This document shows positions 27,385 through 34,948 of a DNA stretch of 64,000 bases, one piece after another. This DNA is from Nitrososphaerota archaeon. GTDB taxonomy: Archaea > Thermoproteota > Nitrososphaeria > Nitrososphaerales > Nitrosopumilaceae. The notes under the pieces are model-generated. The model did no database searches, had not been told where the DNA came from, and worked only from the letters and a program-made list of their open reading frames with translations. The translations under genes were made by a program, and so were the position numbers. Each line of letters opens with the position of its first letter. Within the stretch, counting starts at the first letter, position 1. The stretch lies in the NCBI GenBank assembly GCA_021323705.1, contig JAJPKL010000007.1, forward strand, positions 32,814 to 96,813, in the 5' to 3' direction.

Positions 27385-27507
27385 CTAAGAGGCAGCCAAT
27401 TTTACTTCGATTGCATGGTGTCGTGAAACATCGTTATGCATGTCAACATGGGATTTTTCTTTGAAAACCAAGTTACATTGGTAACATTTCCATGCGGTCA
27501 TGCTCAT
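27385..27507 (-). CDS. 40-residue C2H2 zinc-finger microprotein
   Basis: A short ORF beginning MSMTAWKCYQC. It contains one complete classical finger: C-x2-C-x12-H-x5-H with Phe in the core (CYQCNLVF ... HNDVSRHH). A TATA box TTATATAG on the minus strand (about 27530-27536) lies about 25 nt before the first ATG at 27507, fitting leaderless transcription; a second in-frame ATG is at 27501. It occupies an otherwise empty 370-bp gap. Likely a DNA- or RNA-binding microprotein. Confidence 0.65.
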   Translation of the reverse strand: MSMTAWKCYQCNLVFKEKSHVDMHNDVSRHHAIEVKLAAS

Positions 27508-27672
27508 TAGTTCTTTATTACAATTTTGCTATATAAGAGACGCGTAGGAATTCCACTTTTGATAACGTCACCATATCAAATATTGAAAACAGCATAAGAT
27601 AACATCATCAATAAAAAGATGTTTTTGCATTTTTCATATAGTATTTTAATGAGATTCTAGAACTCGAGACAG

Positions 27673-29445
27673 ATGAGATCTTTCAAGCCTGGCAAATGGA
27701 ATTTGAATGAGCTTGTAACAGACCCAGACTCTAAAGCTTTTAGGAACAAACTTCTAGACATAGAATCAAAAGTTAAAACGTTTGAAAAGAACAAGAGCGT
27801 GCTCTCTTCTAACATATCAGATAAGAAATTTTTTTCTATGCTTCATTCTTTGGAAGAAATAATAGAAAAATTCAGCATAGTTTCTGGATATGCTTCACTT
27901 GAGTATTCGTCTGACACTCAGTCTGACAAGATCACGTCGCTTCTTACCAGGATGCGAAAAATGGGTGCAGAGATTGATAACAGAACATTGTTTTTTGATC
28001 AATGGTGGAAAAAGCAGATAGATGAAAAAAATGCTCACAGGTTAATGCAAAACGCAGGTGAGCTTCGTGAGTTTCTCAAGCATAAAAGGACTCTTGCAAA
28101 ATACTCACTATCAGAACCAGAAGAGAAGATAATAAACACGCTAGATGTTACTGGCCATTCTGCTCTTGTAAAATTGTACGATAAAATCACAAATGCATTC
28201 CAGTTTACTGTGAAAATCGATGGCAAAACAAGAACGTATACTAGAGAAGAACTCACTCAACTCGTAAGAAGCCCAAAGCCAAGAACAAGAGAGATTGCAT
28301 ACAAATCGTTATTGTCAACATTTGACAAAAACAAAGGCGTTCTTGGAGAAATATACCAAAACATTGTACTGAATTGGAAAGACGAATGTATTCAGATTAG
28401 AGGATACTCTTCACCGATATCTGTCAGAAACATAGGAAACGATGTTGACGATAAAACTGTAGAGTCGCTTATTTCTGTCTGTAGAAATAACGCAGACATA
28501 TTCAGAAAATTCTTTTCGCTAAAGGCTCGCCTTTTGAAAGTAAAAAAGCTTCGAAGATACGATTTGTATGCTCCAATTCAAAAAAAAGAAGAGAAACGAT
28601 ACACGTATGATAATGCAGTGAAACTTGTTCTTCAAACGCTTTACAGTTTTAGTCCCAGTCTTGGAGAGTTTGCAAAAAGAGTGTTTGTAGAAAACCATGT
28701 TGACTCACAAATAAGACTTGGAAAGAGAAGCGGGGCTTTTTGTAGTACAATAACACCAAAAATAACTCCATATGTATTGCTGAATTTCAAGGGAAGAACC
28801 AACGATGTCTTTACAATGGCTCACGAGTTGGGCCATGCGATACACAGCATCTCCGCATCGGACAAGTCAATCTTCATACAAGAAGCTCCCCTACCGCTGG
28901 CAGAGACCGCATCTACGTTTTCGGAGATGCTGCTGTTTGACAAGATCTTAAGCCAAGTTTCCGAAGAGGAACAGCAATCTATCCTAGTTGATCACATTGA
29001 TGACCTTTATGCTACAGTTGGCAGACAAGCCTATTTTACAGTCTTCGAGATAGATGCTCACAAAAAGATAGGCGATGGAGCGACAGTGCAAGACATATCG
29101 GACCAATATCTGACTACCTTGAAGGAGCAGTTTGGATCATCGATTACGATATCACCTGACTTTGCAATAGAATGGACGTGCATTCCACACTTTTTCCATT
29201 CTCCATTTTATTGCTACTCGTATTCTTTCGGAAATTTATTGTCACTGTCACTATTCCAACAGTACCAGAAAGAAGGAAAGTCGTTTGCTCCCACATATGT
29301 TAAGATTCTCTCAGCAGGAGGTTCAAAGAAACCAGAAGGCTTGCTTGAAGAATACGGCGTAGACATTACCTCTGAAAAGTTTTGGCAAAAAGGGTTTGAC
29401 TATATCAAAAGTCAGACCAGAAGACTTGAAAAGGTGTTAAATTAA
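27673..29445 (+). CDS. M3-family oligoendopeptidase (PepF-like)
   Basis: A 590-residue zinc metallopeptidase. The metal site is H-E-L-G-H at about residues 384-388 (MAHELGHAIHS), and the third ligand lies in LAETASTFSEML about 28 residues on. No signal peptide is present, so it works in the cytoplasm on short peptides. The oligopeptidase F N-terminal helical domain occupies the first 200 residues. A TATA-like TATTTTAATG lies about 25 nt before the ATG. The mobile element begins about 300 bp downstream. Confidence 0.93.
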   Translation: MRSFKPGKWNLNELVTDPDSKAFRNKLLDIESKVKTFEKNKSVLSSNISDKKFFSMLHSLEEIIEKFSIVSGYASLEYSSDTQSDKITSLLTRMRKMGAEIDNRTLFFDQWWKKQIDEKNAHRLMQNAGELREFLKHKRTLAKYSLSEPEEKIINTLDVTGHSALVKLYDKITNAFQFTVKIDGKTRTYTREELTQLVRSPKPRTREIAYKSLLSTFDKNKGVLGEIYQNIVLNWKDECIQIRGYSSPISVRNIGNDVDDKTVESLISVCRNNADIFRKFFSLKARLLKVKKLRRYDLYAPIQKKEEKRYTYDNAVKLVLQTLYSFSPSLGEFAKRVFVENHVDSQIRLGKRSGAFCSTITPKITPYVLLNFKGRTNDVFTMAHELGHAIHSISASDKSIFIQEAPLPLAETASTFSEMLLFDKILSQVSEEEQQSILVDHIDDLYATVGRQAYFTVFEIDAHKKIGDGATVQDISDQYLTTLKEQFGSSITISPDFAIEWTCIPHFFHSPFYCYSYSFGNLLSLSLFQQYQKEGKSFAPTYVKILSAGGSKKPEGLLEEYGVDITSEKFWQKGFDYIKSQTRRLEKVLN

Positions 29446-29446
29446 A

Positions 29447-29540
29447 AGCGCCTGGCAGCCAAGCGCCCTCAGCTGCCAGGCATGTTCCCCTACGGTTTGA
29501 ACCGATGTCAGTGGCTAGAAGGATTCATTATAATTTAAAC
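29447..29540 (-). ncRNA. Possible small RNA with terminator-like stem-loop
   Basis: A perfect 10-bp GC-rich inverted repeat (GCCTGGCAGC ... GCTGCCAGGC, 12-nt loop) lies at about 29453-29484. Read on the minus strand it is followed by CGCTTTTAATTT, like a factor-independent terminator. About 30 nt 5' of it (minus strand) is a second hairpin CGGT-TCAA-ACCG, and a TATA-like AGTTTAAATT lies about 25 nt before that, which would define a transcript of roughly 70 nt. Alternatively it is simply a terminator or DNA structure after the peptidase gene. It does not fold as a tRNA. Confidence 0.3.
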
Positions 29541-29575
29541 TATTTGGAGTTGATCTAAAACTATTTTATTTTATT

Positions 29576-29749
29576 ATGCCAAGTACTTCGCAAGTGAAAT
29601 ACCCCAGATGTTGCAATAAAGATCCAGAATATTTGATTACTTATGACTGCGGTCCTGATCCTCAAGAAACGATGCTTGTATGCAAAGAGCACTTTAAAGA
29701 AGAACCATTTCAGCGATTTGCAGTCAAGATAGAAAAATTGCGTGAGTAG
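29576..29749 (+). CDS. 57-residue Cys/His zinc-binding protein
   Basis: A small ORF beginning MPSTSQVKYPRCC. It carries adjacent cysteines (RCCNKD), a third Cys (DCGPD) and MLVCKEHFKEE, i.e. a C ... C-x2-H set closely resembling the end of the 25336 protein (VLCKEHYKEW). The similarity of the CKEH[FY]K segment supports it being a real member of this local zinc-protein style. Its stop codon overlaps the left candidate attachment repeat (29747-29755), so it is probably the last chromosomal gene before the element. Confidence 0.6.
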   Translation: MPSTSQVKYPRCCNKDPEYLITYDCGPDPQETMLVCKEHFKEEPFQRFAVKIEKLRE

Positions 29750-29755
29750 ACTTAA
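29747..29755. repeat. Candidate left attachment repeat
   Basis: TAGACTTAA overlaps the TAG stop codon of the 57-residue gene and lies 80 bp before the integrase start. The same 9 bases recur at 35924-35932. Integration that preserves the 3' end of a gene is common for tyrosine integrases. The match is short and could be chance. Confidence 0.35.
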
Positions 29756-29833
29756 CTGCAAATACTATACTATGCGGATAGCAAAAAACGCCATATTTGT
29801 TAAATTCAATAAAAGTAGAGATGGGATTATAAA

Positions 29834-31006
29834 ATGAATTTAAAACTTAAAGAGATAACATCAGACCAGGCCTTACGTGATTATCTTGATAGGGTTTACA
29901 TCCAATCTCATAGCAAGGCCTCAGTAAAATCCTATCGTGTGGGCATTACAGGGTCTAATAACGGATTTAGAACATTTTTGAAAGAAAAATACAATTGCGA
30001 TGAAATACAACTTTGTATTAGAATACAGAATCAAGAGTTAGATGTTTATGATGTTCTAAATGACTATGTCGTTTTTGTGGATAAAAAAGGCATAAAACCA
30101 AAGACTACTAGACTATGGTTTACAGTAGTCAAAGGCTATCTTACGCACTTAGGACTAGATGTTTATTCAGAAAAATGCAAGCAAAAAATTAAGCTTCCAA
30201 AGGTAAGACGGGTAAAAAAAGAAGCTCTTACAAAAGAAATTCTTGTAAGATTAATTCGCAATCTAGACGCAAAATTAGCTACCGCGGTATACGTAGCCAT
30301 ATCAAGCGGTATGAGAGTAGGTGAAATAGCTGGCCTTACCCTTACAGATATTGATTTTGATGATGAACCAGTTAAGATCAGTATTCGAGCAGAGACATCA
30401 AAATCAAGAGAAGATAGAGAGACTTACATCACCAATGAAGCTGCAATCGCCTTAAAGGATTATCTTAAGCGTTATTTTGGTTGGAGAGAAGATAGTACGA
30501 ATTCACACTTACAAGGTCTTAGAATCTTTGGACGAACAAATGTAATTAAGAACGGTGACCAAAACGCTAAAGGTCGAATACCCCAAGTTAGTGAACAACT
30601 TTCAGAAAGTGACTTGCTTGGAAGCACATTACGAAGGATTTCTAAAGTTCCAGAACTAAACCGCTTGTCTCGAAGTGGTTGGCGCGTAATACATTTTCAT
30701 GCTTTTAGAGAATATTTCTATACCGTAGTAAGTAACGTGTCAGGGTCTAATTTTGCTCATGCTCTTATGGGTCATCATGAATATCTAGATACTTACTACG
30801 CACTTTCAGAAAAACAACAAGCAAGTTTGTATCAAAAGGCTATGCCATATCTTACAATATCAGACTATTCAAAGATAGAGAATGATTTAGAAAAGATTCA
30901 GAATACTCAGGATGGTCTATTAGAGAAGTATGCAGAATTTGAGAGATATTTGAAGGCTAAAGACCCTTCTTTTTTGGAATTTTTAAGAAGAAACAAAGAA
31001 ACTTAG
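29834..31006 (+). CDS. Tyrosine-family integrase
   Basis: A 390-residue site-specific recombinase. The catalytic set is visible: Arg in SSGMRVGEIAGL (about residue 159), Lys in AETSKSRED, H-x2-R in HFHAFREYF (about 287-290), His in MGHHEYLDTY and the nucleophile Tyr in DTYYALS (about 320). The N-terminal half is a SAM-like DNA-binding domain. The gene is intact, unlike SSV-type integrases that are split by integration. It ends with a 4-nt overlap with the convergent RHH gene. It should catalyse integration and excision of the element. Confidence 0.92.
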   Translation: MNLKLKEITSDQALRDYLDRVYIQSHSKASVKSYRVGITGSNNGFRTFLKEKYNCDEIQLCIRIQNQELDVYDVLNDYVVFVDKKGIKPKTTRLWFTVVKGYLTHLGLDVYSEKCKQKIKLPKVRRVKKEALTKEILVRLIRNLDAKLATAVYVAISSGMRVGEIAGLTLTDIDFDDEPVKISIRAETSKSREDRETYITNEAAIALKDYLKRYFGWREDSTNSHLQGLRIFGRTNVIKNGDQNAKGRIPQVSEQLSESDLLGSTLRRISKVPELNRLSRSGWRVIHFHAFREYFYTVVSNVSGSNFAHALMGHHEYLDTYYALSEKQQASLYQKAMPYLTISDYSKIENDLEKIQNTQDGLLEKYAEFERYLKAKDPSFLEFLRRNKET

Positions 31007-31389
31007 CGAATAATTTTCACGATTTCTGCTTTGGGAATATCTTTCCTTGTTTCATCCCAAACCTCATTATCGGTTTTACAATTTCTGAAATATTTACCAT
31101 TGATATGTAAAAGGTTGCAATCTGTAGGAATATCTAGCTCGAATTGTGGCACGTTTGTTTGCTTGTAATTCCTATTAGCGTCTAACAAAACCCTATAGGC
31201 TTTAGGCTTTATCCTACCATCGTCATTAGTTTGAATTTTTTCAATAGTGTCTTTTCCAGTGTCGCTTAGTTTTTGTTTAATGGCATCCTTAACAAAGTCA
31301 TTCCTGGTGCATCCCAGTTTTTCACAAGTTGCGTCTATATTTTCAAAGTCCTGTTTACCGAGCCTTATAGAAGCTGTCCTAGTTGTCAT
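31003..31389 (-). CDS. Ribbon-helix-helix DNA-binding protein of the element
   Basis: A 128-residue protein. Residues 1-43 fit a ribbon-helix-helix (CopG/MetJ-like) fold: a basic strand TTRTASIRLG followed by two helices with CTRNDFVKDAIKQKL. The C-terminal 80 residues (LLDANRNYKQTNVPQFELDI and onward) are unrecognised and could be an effector or dimer domain. It lies directly downstream of a block rich in short repeats and palindromes that covers its own promoter, so it is a candidate autoregulator, copy-number or excision regulator of the element. Confidence 0.72.
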   Translation of the reverse strand: MTTRTASIRLGKQDFENIDATCEKLGCTRNDFVKDAIKQKLSDTGKDTIEKIQTNDDGRIKPKAYRVLLDANRNYKQTNVPQFELDIPTDCNLLHINGKYFRNCKTDNEVWDETRKDIPKAEIVKIIR

Positions 31390-31415
31390 AGGATTACACC
31401 CTCAAAATAGTGTAT

Positions 31416-31509
31416 CACTAGTGTGTTATAGTGTGATATGTCATACATATGCATAATTTTATGCGTGTTATACTTGTTGAGTGTGTTACATGTGTTCATG
31501 ATTGTGTTA
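31416..31509. repeat. Iteron-like GTGTTA repeats and palindromes
   Basis: GTGTTA occurs at 31423, 31465, 31483 and 31504, with a GTGTTC variant at 31492, all in the same direction within 90 bp. Two palindromes are interspersed: CACTAGTG (31416-31423) and GCATAA-TT-TTATGC (31451-31464). The block covers the presumed promoter of the RHH gene and abuts the AGGTCAGAT array, so it may be operator sites or part of a replication origin. Confidence 0.5.
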
Positions 31510-31557
31510 CAAATTCAAGATCTAAAAACATTGAGGCAATTTACTATAAGTAAGTCT

Positions 31558-31631
31558 AGGTCAGATAGGTCAGATAGGTCAGATAGGCTTTCTATTTGAC
31601 TCATCTGACCTTATTGACTCATCTGACCTTA
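31558..31631. repeat. AGGTCAGAT triple repeat with inverted 18-bp tandem pair
   Basis: AGGTCAGAT occurs three times without spacing (31558-31584). After 11 bp, TTGACTCATCTGACCTTA occurs twice in tandem (31596-31613 and 31614-31631); it contains ATCTGACCT, the reverse complement of the first unit. The block is therefore a dyad able to form large hairpins. The last copy includes the stop codon of the MCM gene. Candidate replication origin, regulator-binding array or terminator of the MCM operon. Confidence 0.85.
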
Positions 31632-33707
31632 ATTTTCTCTAGTTTCATCTAGTGTTTTTTGGTCTTGTTTCCATCTAAGTTTGATAGGTTTACGCTGTAC
31701 TTTTTCTATAAAAATTGACTTTTCTACCCATTCCATGACATAACGCCAACGCTTGTTTGTGTCTCTATGTGGTCCTTGTTGGGTAATTTCGTTGAATAAT
31801 TTGTCATGATTACCGCGATAAAGCTCTAACAAATCATTATAAATTTCAGGGTCACCAATTCCATCTTTTATTTTTGAAGCTTTGATTATTCCTATTACCT
31901 TTTGGCCTATTCTTTCTACATATGTGTTAGCGTTGCTAATCTGCAAACCTCTTTGATTCAAATATCTTTGATAAAGGTCATGCGCCTTGCTTACATCTTC
32001 AACCTGGGTTTCATGGTGTAGATGAATACGAGCTATGGCTAATGTTAAACGTGATAAAGTACCAACAACACGAAGATTTACATCACCATACTTTGAATCG
32101 TTCATCTCTACCATCTTTTTCTTAAAAATCTCAATCACTGTTTGTCGTATTACTTCCTTGCATTCATCGGTTAATTTTGGTTGAAATATCTTACAGTAGG
32201 TCAAATATTTAACAAAGTCATGTTCGTTTATGCGTTCCTTCTCGGTCTCTATAGAAAATATGTCTCCGCTATTCTTTGTTCTTAAAATAGTTCTGACAAT
32301 TTTATCTTTTTCTTCTATAGAGTAATTGTCTTTCATAATGATAATCAGGTCAAATCTTGATAATAGTGCCGAGTCAATTACTTGTAAATTCTCAGCTACG
32401 CTTTGTGACTCATCCCATTTGTCATGCTCTTTTGGGTTTCCTGTGGCATATACCGCGGTCCTAGCTGGTAAGTCTGCGTGACCGCCTACCGTTGCAGAGG
32501 AATAAGTCCCTAGTTCCATAGGCGCATAAAATATATCGTAAACTTCTTCCATCCTGACAAATTCATCTATACACAAAACACCTCTATCAGATAGTGAAAT
32601 CATAGGACCATACTCTAAGATTTTTTGTCCGTCTACTTGCTCTTTTTGTCCTGCAAACAAACCTTTAGCCGAACCTGCTTTAGCTGCTACAATACTAACG
32701 TTTGGCAAAACTCTTTTTGCATATTGAGCCATCTTGCTTTTAGCTGTTCCTGCATCTCCAACACATAGAACGTTTATCCAATTCTTTTGACCTTCTTCCC
32801 ATTTTGGCGAACCGACATACATGACTAACCAACATTCTTTTAGTAAACTGCAATCGTAAATTTCAGGCGCAAAAGAATCAATCAGTTTTTTATAAAATCC
32901 TTCTTCGTTCGGCCATTGATTAAAAATTAATTTTTCTTCTTCTGTAATCTCATACTTGATTTCATTAATTGCTCTTACATGAAGCAAGTGTAAGACGTTG
33001 TAAAATTCCTCTTTTTTTCTCTCCTTTGTAGTAATGTAACCAACTAACTCAACCTCATGACCAGGATTCATAGAGTTAGTCAATTCACCCATGGCTTCAC
33101 AAATTAAAACATCCTGTCTATGTGAGTTAAAGTCACTATTGTTAAGATAGTAATCTCGATAATTTTCTGTACTTACCTGACTTTCATCCAATTCTAAAAA
33201 TTTTGCATTGTCACACCTATCAACACCGCATTTTGAAGGTTTTTTCAATCCCCTCGTCCTATGTCCGTTAGGACAAAGCCATACCTTTTCTAATACTCTG
33301 TTTTTTAGTTGGCTTTCACCTATTACCAATGCTCGAACCTTCACCAGTTTGTTTAGATTTCTATTTCGTATAGCTTCGTCAAAGGTTAATTCTTTAGCAG
33401 CGTCATCAATCTGTATCGTTAGATCTAATGCCTTTGATTTTTCCTTTCCATTTTTTTCAGAATAAATTTCTTTTATGGCATCTTGACAAATGCCAATAAA
33501 CTCTCTAGGACTATCAGTGAGGAATCTAACTAATTGAAATTCTCCTTTATTTTCTTGGTCATAATCAACTAAATCCATGAAATTAATTATTATGTTAGAA
33601 CCTCTCAGAGAATCTATCTTTTCTATATATTTTCCATGATTGAATCCAGTTAGAAATTTGTAAATTTCATCTTGCATGTATGAAGAGCTACACGTATTCT
33701 CACTCAT
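31629..33707 (-). CDS. MCM-type replicative helicase of the element
   Basis: A 692-residue AAA+ helicase. The N-terminal domain has a zinc finger (CPNGH ... CGVDRC, about residues 144-170). The AAA+ core shows Walker A GDAGTAKS (about 316-323), Walker B CIDEF (about 379), sensor 1 ATGNP and the arginine finger SRFDL (about 449), with a C-terminal winged-helix-like region. Size and order match archaeal MCM, but its place in a small-gene operon next to an integrase marks it as the element's own helicase. It should unwind the element's origin. It is the last gene of an eight-gene minus-strand operon. Confidence 0.9.
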   Translation of the reverse strand: MSENTCSSSYMQDEIYKFLTGFNHGKYIEKIDSLRGSNIIINFMDLVDYDQENKGEFQLVRFLTDSPREFIGICQDAIKEIYSEKNGKEKSKALDLTIQIDDAAKELTFDEAIRNRNLNKLVKVRALVIGESQLKNRVLEKVWLCPNGHRTRGLKKPSKCGVDRCDNAKFLELDESQVSTENYRDYYLNNSDFNSHRQDVLICEAMGELTNSMNPGHEVELVGYITTKERKKEEFYNVLHLLHVRAINEIKYEITEEEKLIFNQWPNEEGFYKKLIDSFAPEIYDCSLLKECWLVMYVGSPKWEEGQKNWINVLCVGDAGTAKSKMAQYAKRVLPNVSIVAAKAGSAKGLFAGQKEQVDGQKILEYGPMISLSDRGVLCIDEFVRMEEVYDIFYAPMELGTYSSATVGGHADLPARTAVYATGNPKEHDKWDESQSVAENLQVIDSALLSRFDLIIIMKDNYSIEEKDKIVRTILRTKNSGDIFSIETEKERINEHDFVKYLTYCKIFQPKLTDECKEVIRQTVIEIFKKKMVEMNDSKYGDVNLRVVGTLSRLTLAIARIHLHHETQVEDVSKAHDLYQRYLNQRGLQISNANTYVERIGQKVIGIIKASKIKDGIGDPEIYNDLLELYRGNHDKLFNEITQQGPHRDTNKRWRYVMEWVEKSIFIEKVQRKPIKLRWKQDQKTLDETREN

Positions 33708-33709
33708 GA

Positions 33710-33931
33710 TTATCTCACTATCCCTATCTCGCTGAGCTTGTCAACAAACCACAATCTTGAACGAAAGGCAATATCACTTGTTAATCCGTACTTTTTTGCT
33801 GTCTCTTGATACTCTGTATAGTCATGTTTTGTGATAAGATGAATTCGTATAGGCAATTTTTCAGCTTGTATGATTTTGTAATGATATTCACAAGACTCTA
33901 CTGGACAAATAAAAGCAACAGGTTTACCCAT
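33710..33931 (-). CDS. 73-residue zinc-finger protein of the element
   Basis: A small protein with C-x4-C near the N-terminus (ICPVESCEYHY) and H-x4-H (RIHLITKHDY) about 18 residues later, a C2H2-like finger with an unusual C-x4-C knuckle. The C-terminal half (AKKYGLTSDIAFRSRLWFVDK) looks helical. Two bases separate its stop from the MCM start, so translation is probably coupled. It may guide the helicase to DNA or regulate the operon; that is inference. Confidence 0.7.
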   Translation of the reverse strand: MGKPVAFICPVESCEYHYKIIQAEKLPIRIHLITKHDYTEYQETAKKYGLTSDIAFRSRLWFVDKLSEIGIVR

Positions 33932-34028
33932 GTCTTACCCTCTCTAGCGTATGACATTGACATTGACACCCCTTAGTTCCCTTGCATCTATCATGATGGT
34001 ATCTGTAGCAATCAGATTGCAGAAACAT
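33924..34028 (-). CDS. 34-residue Cys/His-rich microprotein
   Basis: Beginning MFLQSDCYRYHHDRCKG, then GCQCQCH: five Cys and three His in 20 residues (C-x7-C-x5-C-x-C-x-C-H), suited to binding zinc. Its ATG overlaps the preceding stop as TAATG and its 3' end overlaps the next gene by 8 nt, the same coupling seen along the whole operon. This placement is the main support for it being translated. No family is recognised. Confidence 0.5.
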   Translation of the reverse strand: MFLQSDCYRYHHDRCKGTKGCQCQCHTLERVRHG

Positions 34029-34222
34029 TATGAAAGCACCTCAAAATTTTTCAAACAGTTATGATTTTGGATATGCTCTCTACAGTATTTTTTACCACAA
34101 CTTGAGCATAGTTTTGTATTCTTACAATTCCAACAATAGACGCAGCTACAAATATTTACTAAATCATTTGTAGAAATCGCCACAAGATCTATAAGAGAAG
34201 GTAAACTATCCAGAGTCATCAA
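34028..34222 (-). CDS. 64-residue AN1-like zinc-finger protein
   Basis: The C-terminal half has C30-x2-C33-x5-C39-x2-C42-x4-C47-x2-H50-x3-H54-x-C56, close to the AN1-type finger pattern, which is common in plasmids and viruses of archaea. Two more cysteines (C25, C27) precede it. The N-terminal 20 residues are hydrophobic/acidic. It overlaps the upstream gene by 17 nt and the downstream microgene by one base (TAATG). Likely a DNA- or protein-binding factor of the element. Confidence 0.68.
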   Translation of the reverse strand: MMTLDSLPSLIDLVAISTNDLVNICSCVYCWNCKNTKLCSSCGKKYCREHIQNHNCLKNFEVLS

Positions 34223-34442
34223 CCTCGGTAGTTTCGGGGTCAGTTGGGCCTAGATTAGAGACCTTTGGCCCAACTAAAACATATTTTCCATCTTGTATAC
34301 TTGCTTTGAATATTGGATTTTGAGAATTAAAATAATCTAGCCATCTCGAATCTATCGCAACGATTATCTTATTTGAAAAAACGTGAGACTTGATTTCTCC
34401 TAGTTCGTGTGACATTTTAGAAATCTCCCTCTCCATCGTCAT
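34206..34442 (-). CDS. 78-residue element protein, unknown
   Basis: A small acidic protein with a helical N-terminus (REISKMSHELGEIKSHV) and a beta-like middle (NKIIVAIDSRWLDYF, GKYVLVGPKV), ending in an acidic tail. No domain is recognised. The ATG at 34442 is chosen over a TTG one codon upstream. It overlaps the upstream microgene by 26 nt and the AN1-like gene by 17 nt, so it belongs to the same polycistron. Confidence 0.55.
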   Translation of the reverse strand: MTMEREISKMSHELGEIKSHVFSNKIIVAIDSRWLDYFNSQNPIFKASIQDGKYVLVGPKVSNLGPTDPETTEVDDSG

Positions 34443-34551
34443 CAAAATCTAGGTAAGGAAAATCATTCTCGTTATAAAGAGCCCATTTTTGATAAAATGT
34501 AGTTTTAATAAAAAAAGATGGTTTTGAGCTGAATCGGTAAAGTGTTGTCAT
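34417..34551 (-). CDS. 44-residue element microprotein
   Basis: An ORF beginning MTTLYRFSSKPSFF, aromatic-rich at first and ending in an Asp/Glu tail (LDFDDDGEGDF). Its ATG overlaps the upstream stop as TAATG and its end overlaps the next gene by 26 nt. No domain is recognised; the coupled position is the main evidence. It could be a small acidic binding protein. Confidence 0.45.
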   Translation of the reverse strand: MTTLYRFSSKPSFFIKTTFYQKWALYNENDFPYLDFDDDGEGDF

Positions 34552-34706
34552 TATTCCGAATCTCCACTTGTTTGAGATTCTTCGCTTGGCTCTGCTTCTT
34601 GTAGTTCTGTGTTATATTCTTCTACTGTTTCCTTTATTCTCGATTCGAGCTCTTTTTTCTGTTTGTTGTTTAAGCCACCATAGGCTACGCACATTTTTTT
34701 AGGCAT
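34551..34706 (-). CDS. 51-residue element microprotein, acidic helix
   Basis: An ORF beginning MPKKMCVAYGGLNNKQKKEL, followed by a strongly charged helix (ESRIKETVEEYNTELQEAE) and a Ser/Glu-rich tail. Both ends share TAATG junctions with neighbours. No named family. The composition suggests a short coiled-coil or a flexible adaptor. Confidence 0.5.
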   Translation of the reverse strand: MPKKMCVAYGGLNNKQKKELESRIKETVEEYNTELQEAEPSEESQTSGDSE

Positions 34707-34882
34707 TACTCTACTTCTCCTGCATCGTCACAAACTTTACAGAATGGTTTAGTTTGCTTCTCTGCCAAGTTCTCGTATTTGTCACAGACCTCATTAACTG
34801 CCTGGTCTACCCCTCGTGAGATGGGTTTTTGCGTAATTTCACTAAGGCGTTGTACGGTTTTGTTTGATAGCTTGCCTTGCAT
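34706..34882 (-). CDS. 58-residue element protein, first gene of operon
   Basis: An ORF beginning MQGKLSNKTVQRLSEITQ. The first 30 residues look like an RHH/HTH-type helix pair and the end carries FCKVCDD, a C-x2-C knuckle that could pair across a dimer to bind zinc. The minus-strand TATA box in TACTTAAGTA (34906-34915) is about 26 nt before the ATG, so it heads the operon with a leaderless start. It might regulate the operon. Confidence 0.52.
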   Translation of the reverse strand: MQGKLSNKTVQRLSEITQKPISRGVDQAVNEVCDKYENLAEKQTKPFCKVCDDAGEVE

Positions 34883-34905
34883 AGATGATTTGGTGAGAAA
34901 ACGAA

Positions 34906-34915
34906 TACTTAAGTA
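34906..34915. promoter_or_regulatory. Palindromic bidirectional TATA element
   Basis: TACTTAAGTA is a perfect palindrome lying between the divergent transcription units of the element. On the minus strand it is about 26 nt from the ATG at 34882; on the plus strand it is about 39 nt from the TTG at 34949. A single TATA-like site may therefore drive both units. Confidence 0.45.
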
Positions 34916-34948
34916 AATGGCTACACACTAACATTACAGGAACAGAAT

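Noticed and set aside
29453..29515. Possible tRNA near the integrase
   Set aside because: Despite a GGTTTGAACC-like string and strong stem, no cloverleaf forms on either strand: the T-arm does not pair and no acceptor stem closes.
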